Shown here piece by piece: positions 59,721 to 64,000 of a stretch of DNA of 64,000 nt. The notes below the pieces were generated by a model. The model ran no database searches. It was not told where the DNA came from and worked only from the letters and a program-made list of their open reading frames with translations. Each line of letters begins with the position of its first letter. Positions within the stretch are counted from its first letter, which is position 1. Made by a program: the position numbers and the translations under genes. The DNA comes from Undibacterium sp. KW1. Its GTDB lineage: Bacteria; Pseudomonadota; Gammaproteobacteria; Burkholderiales; Burkholderiaceae_D. The DNA lies in NCBI RefSeq assembly GCF_009937955.1, contig NZ_AP018439.1, forward strand, positions 4,216,001 to 4,280,000. Direction: 5' to 3'.

Positions 59721-59846
59721 CGCGTACGGTGCGTTACAAAGCACCACATGAAGGGCATGAAAATACCTGAAGCAGGCTCATCCAGATAGATACTTACTCT
59801 GCCCTAAATCCGTCGAATGGTGCGTTGTAACGCAGCCTACTGGCTA
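59721..59846. repeat. 126-bp dispersed repeat, copy X
   Basis: Begins GCGTACGGTGCGTTACAAAGC, continues CACATGAAGG...AAATAC-TGAAGCAGG, ATAGATAC and GTCGA, and ends GGTGCGTTGTAACGC then CCTAC-GGCT. The second copy is at 62483-62610, same orientation. Both ends carry the GGTGCGTT palindrome half. Confidence 0.75.
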
Positions 59847-59864
59847 TCTTTCGGGCAGAAGTCT

Positions 59865-60269
59865 TCAAACTTCTGGCGGTGACATCCGGGATACCGAATC
59901 AATATCTACTGAAGCTTGAAATTTAGAAAGTAAGTCTATCGTTTCCCTTGACAATGAAAATCCGCACGGAAATTCATTGTCATGAAATTCGCAAATGATC
60001 GTCACGTGAAAATGTGAAAATGCACGGACTTGATTGAGCGCAAGAAGTATCATTTCATACTCTCGCAAAAGGGGCACTATCGAATCTGTTGGAAACGACG
60101 TATACGATGCTCTACGGGGAGTGCGCCAATCCCAAGACTTTGGGCTGCAGGAAGATTTTAATTTACTACCCATCTCATATACAATCGCTTCAGAAAGGCT
60201 AACCTTCATCGAAAAATTTTTTATTATTTCTTCGGACGCAATTAATCCAATATATAGCTGGCTCCTCAC
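59865..60269 (-). CDS. DUF4279-like protein, 134 aa
   Basis: 134 residues from a GTG at 60269 (an in-frame TGA lies just upstream). The order is a short strand (SQLYIGLIASEE), SWDWRTPRR, TDSIVPLLREYEMILLALNQVRAFSHFHVTIICEF and GFSLSRETIDLLSKFQASVDIDSVS, here described in parts. This is the layout of DUF4279: a W-rich strand, a long helix, a beta-strand, then LS-x-E-x-I-x-x-L and D-I-D. Function unknown, often an immunity-type gene. Confidence 0.65.
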   Translation of the reverse strand: MRSQLYIGLIASEEIIKNFSMKVSLSEAIVYEMGSKLKSSCSPKSWDWRTPRRASYTSFPTDSIVPLLREYEMILLALNQVRAFSHFHVTIICEFHDNEFPCGFSLSRETIDLLSKFQASVDIDSVSRMSPPEV

Positions 60270-60295
60270 TATTCATTCTTTCATAAAGATACTGG

Positions 60296-60589
60296 CTAAT
60301 CCGAGTAACGTGGACTGGCTTTTTCGACCAATTCGATGGCGTCAGTGTCAACAGCAATTGCGTGAAGTTCCGTCGCCCCGTCTTGCCTTTTCCAAGTCAG
60401 ACTTACCCAAACCAGACCATCTTCATAGACATCAAATACAGGCAAGACTTGGTCAAGCATTGACGAAACATCGGTATGCTCATCTCCAGCCAATCGCTTC
60501 AGGATAGAAGGACGAATACGTAATAAACGAACTAAATCATCATTCTCAACAATATTGCCAAATCTATCTGATCCAAGGTATTTTTTCAT
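60296..60589 (-). CDS. Hypothetical protein, 97 aa
   Basis: 97 residues from the ATG at 60589 (an in-frame TTG lies three codons earlier). Alternating helices and strands: LVRLLRIRPSILKRLAGDE, VFDVYEDGLVWVSLTWKR, ELHAIAVDTDAIELVEKAS. No signal peptide or known motif. It lies 26 bp upstream of the DUF4279-like gene on the same strand, likely in one transcript. Small, acidic and low G+C, as expected of an immunity gene; no family recognised. Confidence 0.5.
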   Translation of the reverse strand: MKKYLGSDRFGNIVENDDLVRLLRIRPSILKRLAGDEHTDVSSMLDQVLPVFDVYEDGLVWVSLTWKRQDGATELHAIAVDTDAIELVEKASPRYSD

Positions 60590-60762
60590 TTTTCTCAATT
60601 TTATTAGGATTGTAATTGTGAAAGTGGGGTCAGGTTTTACATTGCGACATTTATGGGTTGTTTGTAATCTCTGACTTACAAGTACAACTCCAACATGGTT
60701 CTCGTGAAAAATCAGGACTTTTTCTCAAATGCCCGCACTACCCTACTCACAGTGACATAGTC

Positions 60763-60793
60763 AGTAGGGTGCTTTATAACGCGCCCTGCTGGC
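60763..60793. repeat. Degenerate GGTGCGTT-family repeat
   Basis: AGTAGGGTGCTTTATAACGC followed by GCCCTGCTGGCC, an imperfect palindrome of the same family. The rest of 60599-60915 shows no gene. Confidence 0.45.
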
Positions 60794-60915
60794 CGACCGC
60801 AAGATCCAGTCCGATCAACTCCACAATTGTAATGAAAGATACCCACAATTTTGAATAGTGATAACGTCAGCAGGATCTTATGCAGATTTGATGTTACGCC
60901 AGATGCACATCTGGC

Positions 60916-61764
60916 CTAAACTTTATGATTGAGAATCAATGCATTAAGTTCTTCTTCAAAATGGCATGCAGCCACAACTCTAAGCCCAATCGCCCTTAAT
61001 GCCGAAATGAATGAAGCCAATGAATTTATATATAACCGAGGGTCAATATTTTCATCATCAGGTTCTATTTCAAGATACAGTGGCCATTCAACAAAGTCAT
61101 CTGGGTCTGCCATCATATTTGCATGCTCATTGACAAAAACATCTGCAGTAAAATACGAGCTATGCACCGACCTCATCTCAATTTCTCCACCAAGTATTAC
61201 AGAAATAAGTTTTACTAAAGAGATGTAATTGATATTCCCATTTACGTAAGCTTTACAGTAAAGATCCAGAGAGATGGACATCTCATTATGATGTTCGGCG
61301 ACTTGGCTACCTGCGCCAATGGGTAACACTGTCTTTTGGCTGGCCCCAATCGTTGGAAGTGAGGTGCCATGTGAGGACTCAACAACGGAAGCTCTCTTGG
61401 TTCGGCCATAACGCTGAACAAAAAAATACACGGAAACGGCTATCAGCACGAAGGCAATCTGAATAGCGCCTTTCACTACACCGCTAGTTCTTTGTTCAAG
61501 AAAAGTTACAACGGGCAAAAGCAATAACAGGCAGCCAAATGCCGCAACTTCGCTGAGAGATTTAATTTCGGTCCAGAAGCGCCTTTTCCGCCAGAGCCAT
61601 TTGGTACAACGCATCGCAAGAACGGCTATCGCAATAATGATGACGGAGGCAATAGCATCGCGAATGGGGGATGTTCCATAGCCGAGCATCATGATGGGCA
61701 TGGTAAAGCACACGACCATAAGAAAAGCTGAGATCAGGGACAAAGTGCGCAGAATAAAAGTCAT
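60916..61764 (-). CDS. Membrane protein with C-terminal immunity-like domain, 282 aa
   Basis: 282 residues. Four hydrophobic segments occupy residues 5-28, 36-51, 72-92 and 98-115, then a linker, and a soluble C-terminal domain from about 160. That domain includes FVEWPLYLEIEPDDENIDPRLYINSLASFISALRAIGLRVVAACHFEEELN in pieces (WPLYLEIEPDD, YINSLASFISALRAIG, VVAACHFEEEL). The WPxYLEIEP...LLxxLRxxGxxVVAACxFExEL block recurs in small immunity-type proteins. The arrangement suggests a membrane-anchored version. No partner toxin seen. Confidence 0.6.
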   Translation of the reverse strand: MTFILRTLSLISAFLMVVCFTMPIMMLGYGTSPIRDAIASVIIIAIAVLAMRCTKWLWRKRRFWTEIKSLSEVAAFGCLLLLLPVVTFLEQRTSGVVKGAIQIAFVLIAVSVYFFVQRYGRTKRASVVESSHGTSLPTIGASQKTVLPIGAGSQVAEHHNEMSISLDLYCKAYVNGNINYISLVKLISVILGGEIEMRSVHSSYFTADVFVNEHANMMADPDDFVEWPLYLEIEPDDENIDPRLYINSLASFISALRAIGLRVVAACHFEEELNALILNHKV

Positions 61765-61857
61765 GAAAAGACCTAACTTTGTTATCAGGAAACAGGTTTA
61801 GCGCTTACCATCGCCACTTGCTTTCGTCATATGGCTCTGTAAATTTTATAAACGCGG

Positions 61858-61875
61858 GGTGCGTTGTAACGCACC
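61858..61875. repeat. GGTGCGTT-family hairpin
   Basis: GGTGCGTT-GT-AACGCACC, a perfect 8-bp stem in the gap between the membrane protein and the lipoprotein gene, immediately beside repeat P copy 2. Confidence 0.6.
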
Positions 61876-61899
61876 TCACTTGCTGAGATATTTCTCGAT

Positions 61900-62039
61900 T
61901 CTGGAGTAGCTGTGCTAATGAGAAAATTCAAGTTTATGTTCGCCAGATACACATGGGTGAAGCTCCGACTAGCGCAACCACACGTTATAGCAAAAGGCAC
62001 GACGGCATTTTGACACAAGGGTGTGATGGCGTGGTAAAT
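61900..62039. repeat. Dispersed repeat P, copy 2
   Basis: Same orientation as copy 1 at 57471: TCTGGAGTAGCTGTGCTA, CACATGGGTGAAGCT, CACACGTTATAGCAAAAGGC, ACGACGGCATTTT, GTGTGATGGCGTG. On the minus strand both copies read NAVVPFA-TC-C--RSFTHV and STATPE in one frame, although no start or ribosome site goes with it. Confidence 0.8.
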
Positions 62040-62055
62040 AGTGAATCAATCAAGC

Positions 62056-62454
62056 TTAAGATACATTTTTTGAACATAACTTCTGTTCAACGCCACGATC
62101 AATTCTAATTAAACATCCATTAGGTCTAGATATAATTCCGGTTGTCGCAACAATTTCTGGAATCAACACATCTCTTCCACAAAAACTTACACTATTCTGC
62201 TTAAGATGAGATATCCAGCGATTGGATGTGTCTTTTTCAAAAAACTGGATATCTTCAGTTTTTCCAGCCTTAATTTCGTAGCATCTTGTTTTCAATTCTG
62301 ATCTGCATAAATGAATGGATTCATTCAGCGCATTTTCAATAGTGACCAAGTATTCTATTTTGTGCTCGCGAAGACAGGCAACCAGTCCAATACAAAAAAA
62401 GAACGCTATTTTAGGGACTCTTTGAAATAGAGATAAGGTTTTTAATATCGTCAT
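62056..62454 (-). CDS. Small lipoprotein or membrane-anchored protein, 132 aa
   Basis: 132 residues from the ATG at 62454. The N-terminus, MTILKTLSLFQRVPKIAFFF then CIGLVACLRE, ends in a lipobox-like LVAC. The mature part has several cysteines (HLCRSELKTRCYEI, VSFCGRD, GCLIRID, KLCSKN) and no family I recognise. Longer starts at 62511 or between lie in repeat-adjacent DNA. It ends the orphan array on the right. Confidence 0.5.
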   Translation of the reverse strand: MTILKTLSLFQRVPKIAFFFCIGLVACLREHKIEYLVTIENALNESIHLCRSELKTRCYEIKAGKTEDIQFFEKDTSNRWISHLKQNSVSFCGRDVLIPEIVATTGIISRPNGCLIRIDRGVEQKLCSKNVS

Positions 62455-62482
62455 GACTCGCCTTAGTTCTTTCATCTTGTTC

Positions 62483-62610
62483 AGCGCGTGGGGTACGCTA
62501 CAACGCACCACATGAAGGACAGAAAAATACTTGAAGCAGGATCCCCCGCATAGATACCTTCCCGGCCTGCATCTGTCGAGCGGTGCGTTGTAACGCCCCT
62601 ACCGGCTGCT
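62483..62610. repeat. 126-bp dispersed repeat, copy Y
   Basis: Same layout as copy X: GCGTGGGGTACGCTACAACGC, CACATGAAGGAC, AAATACTTGAAGCAGG, ATAGATAC, GTCGAGCGGTGCGTTGTAACGC and CCCTACCGGCTGC. It separates the lipoprotein gene from the TPR gene. Confidence 0.75.
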
Positions 62611-62615
62611 AACGT

Positions 62616-64000
62616 CTATGCCTTGCTTTTTTTGCTTGAAGATGTCTTCAATTTTTGAGCCGGGCTGTCAAATTTGGCCAGTTCCTTTTCCATTTCTCTG
62701 GCCTTGTTTGTTTCATCGAGTTTTCTATAAACAGTGATGAGGGCCTTGGTGCACCGGATGAGAGGGTCTTTTTTGTTTCCCTGCAAGGCGGTATTTTTTT
62801 CGTAGGCCAGTTCATAGAATTTTCTGGCATCCGGGAAGTTGGCTTTTGCCAGGTAAATTTCTCCTAGTTGCTCGTAGTAAGCGGGCAGTTCTTCATATCC
62901 ATAGATTGATTCATCCTTGAGCAGGTTGATCAACTTGAGATATAGTTCTTCAGCAAAATCTGTTTTGTCATTGATTTTATAGACGTAGGCGAGATTTGCC
63001 ATGGCGGAAGTCAACGATGGGTGTAACGGAGTGAAAGATTTTTCTGCGATCTCATAGGCAGTCAGAGAATGGTCCTCGGCAAGCTTGAATTCCTTTTTTG
63101 TTAAATACAGACGAGTCAGATTGCTATGTACCTGAAAATCGAGCCTACCGTAAATTTGACTGTTTTTATGCGATGCCAGAATTTGCGTGTAAAGGTCAAG
63201 CGCTTTGTCCAATTGAGATTGTGAATGGAGGACTTCTGCCAAGGTCAACATGGTTTTGAGCTGGTTGTGCTCTGTTTCTTGGTGCTCACGCAAGAGCTTG
63301 TTCAATTCTATTGAGGGTCCATACTGCGACTTTATTTTTGTTTGCAGCTCGTCGCGTCTGGCGTTAAAAAATCCCAATCTCTTTTCCGCATTACCAATCG
63401 CGTCCTTGATATTGCCCTTCTTGTAGTCGGCGACGACGTCCTGATCATACAAAGAAGCGATCCTGGAAATCATCGGGGTAGTGTTGTCTAATCGTGCGAT
63501 TTTTTCAAACGTCTTTTCGCCTTTGAGGAAAGAATTCGCCAGATATTGACTGGCTGCCAGCAGATACAAGTTTTCCAACAAGAAGCCTTTGTTGTAGGAA
63601 TTATTTTGCTCCATAAGGTTGATACTTTGTTCAAAAAACAAAGCGGCATTGCCATAGTCATTGATCGAAAAGAATGATTCGCCCATCAAGGAATTGGCTT
63701 CGGCCTTTTGCGCAGGTGATAATTGTGAGCCTGGGTTCTTTTGATCCAGCATCAGTTTCAAGTTTGCCTGCGTCAAATCAAATCTTTTGTTCTCTAAATA
63801 CAATTTAGCGAGGTCGAGTTGAAATTGCATGTCTTGCAGATGAAAGGCTTCATTTCTTTTTGCAATGGCTGATCCCAGCAGTAAATAAGACTCGGCATAT
63901 TCACACCAACCTTTTTTTATCAGCCCTTTTGAAGCAGTATCGATTTCTGCAATTGCTACGTCTGCTTTGCTCCAGTTCATCAGCGCGGTTTGATGTCTGC
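62616..64000 (-). CDS. Tetratricopeptide-repeat protein, N-terminus beyond the window
   Basis: At least 461 codons; the frame stays open to the window edge, and the ATG at 63980 need not be the start. The protein is a row of TPR-like helices: FDLTQANLKLMLDQKNPGS, EANSLMGESFFSINDYGNAALFFEQSI, QSQLDKALDLYTQILASHKN, PSLTSAMANLAYVYKINDKTDFAEELYLKLI, PAYYEQLGEIYLAKANFPDARKFYELAYEKN. The tail is Lys/Ser-rich. Such proteins mediate protein contacts; the partner and any upstream domain lie outside the window. It may carry an enzymatic or DNA-binding N-terminus not seen here. Confidence 0.8.
   Translation of the reverse strand, partial: RHQTALMNWSKADVAIAEIDTASKGLIKKGWCEYAESYLLLGSAIAKRNEAFHLQDMQFQLDLAKLYLENKRFDLTQANLKLMLDQKNPGSQLSPAQKAEANSLMGESFFSINDYGNAALFFEQSINLMEQNNSYNKGFLLENLYLLAASQYLANSFLKGEKTFEKIARLDNTTPMISRIASLYDQDVVADYKKGNIKDAIGNAEKRLGFFNARRDELQTKIKSQYGPSIELNKLLREHQETEHNQLKTMLTLAEVLHSQSQLDKALDLYTQILASHKNSQIYGRLDFQVHSNLTRLYLTKKEFKLAEDHSLTAYEIAEKSFTPLHPSLTSAMANLAYVYKINDKTDFAEELYLKLINLLKDESIYGYEELPAYYEQLGEIYLAKANFPDARKFYELAYEKNTALQGNKKDPLIRCTKALITVYRKLDETNKAREMEKELAKFDSPAQKLKTSSSKKSKA

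Overview
The window looks like a chromosome segment of a betaproteobacterium of the order Burkholderiales, most likely family Oxalobacteraceae (Undibacterium/Janthinobacterium-like). This rests on the minus-strand order pgk-pyk-fba-purC-purE-purK-tsaC, the azlCD and zf-CHCC/YheT neighbourhoods, and many short secreted proteins of the type common in that family. The genus is inference. No rRNA, tRNA, CRISPR array or complete transposase gene was seen.

Layout. 1-5.3 kb: immunity-type DUF4259 gene, a membrane hydrolase, the remnant of an SRPBCC gene, and a tight pair coding for a lytic-transglycosylase-like protein and a periplasmic partner. 4.4-9.3 kb: divergent LysR regulator and 14-TM MFS pump, then a lipoprotein metallophosphoesterase. 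9.5-17.4 kb: mixed accessory genes (EEP nuclease/phosphatase, FG-GAP protein, rhodanese-like protein, C13 peptidase lipoprotein, NADAR protein) with a 346-bp hairpin-rich MITE-like element that carries terminal inverted repeats and 8-bp direct repeats. 17.6-22.4 kb: two 308-residue secreted paralogues flank an alpha/beta hydrolase and a nickel/cobalt operon dmeR-DUF1289-dmeF. 22.7-23.7 kb: a frameshifted MreB-like gene and an orphan.

23.9-32.0 kb is the housekeeping core: pgk, pyk, fba, purC, purE, purK and tsaC, all on the minus strand. Palindromic intergenic repeats are inserted between several of them; two inverted copies flank purE-purC. 32.1-33.9 kb is repeat-rich: two roughly 300-bp inverted repeats bracket one 97-residue orphan gene, and one of them carries a perfect (CTGTTG)17 hexamer tract. 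33.9-38.4 kb: azlCD, a zinc-finger protein, an NTF2-like protein, a YheT hydrolase and a conserved unknown.

38.8-41.2 kb is a translationally coupled trio (secreted protein, M48 metalloprotease, lipoprotein). 41.3-44.1 kb pairs a patatin-like phospholipase with a membrane protein, separated by a 13-bp tandem repeat. 44.4-48.6 kb holds a DEDDh exonuclease, two tandem secreted paralogues and an 888-residue protein of unknown function. 49-53.7 kb has a BepA-like M48 protease, moaC coupled to an endonuclease-V-like gene, and small zinc-ribbon genes. 55.2-57.1 kb encodes a modular GH16 glucanase with a (TP)n linker behind a perfect LacI-type palindrome.

57.8-62.5 kb is an array of small genes of immunity-protein character (TPR, DUF4279-like, zinc ribbon, membrane-anchored, lipoprotein) separated by related palindromic repeats, with no recognisable toxin. 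A TPR protein runs off the right edge. The accessory stretches are where new biology is most likely: the lytic-transglycosylase pair, the M48 trio, the patatin pair, the 888-residue protein, the orphan immunity array and the structured repeats.
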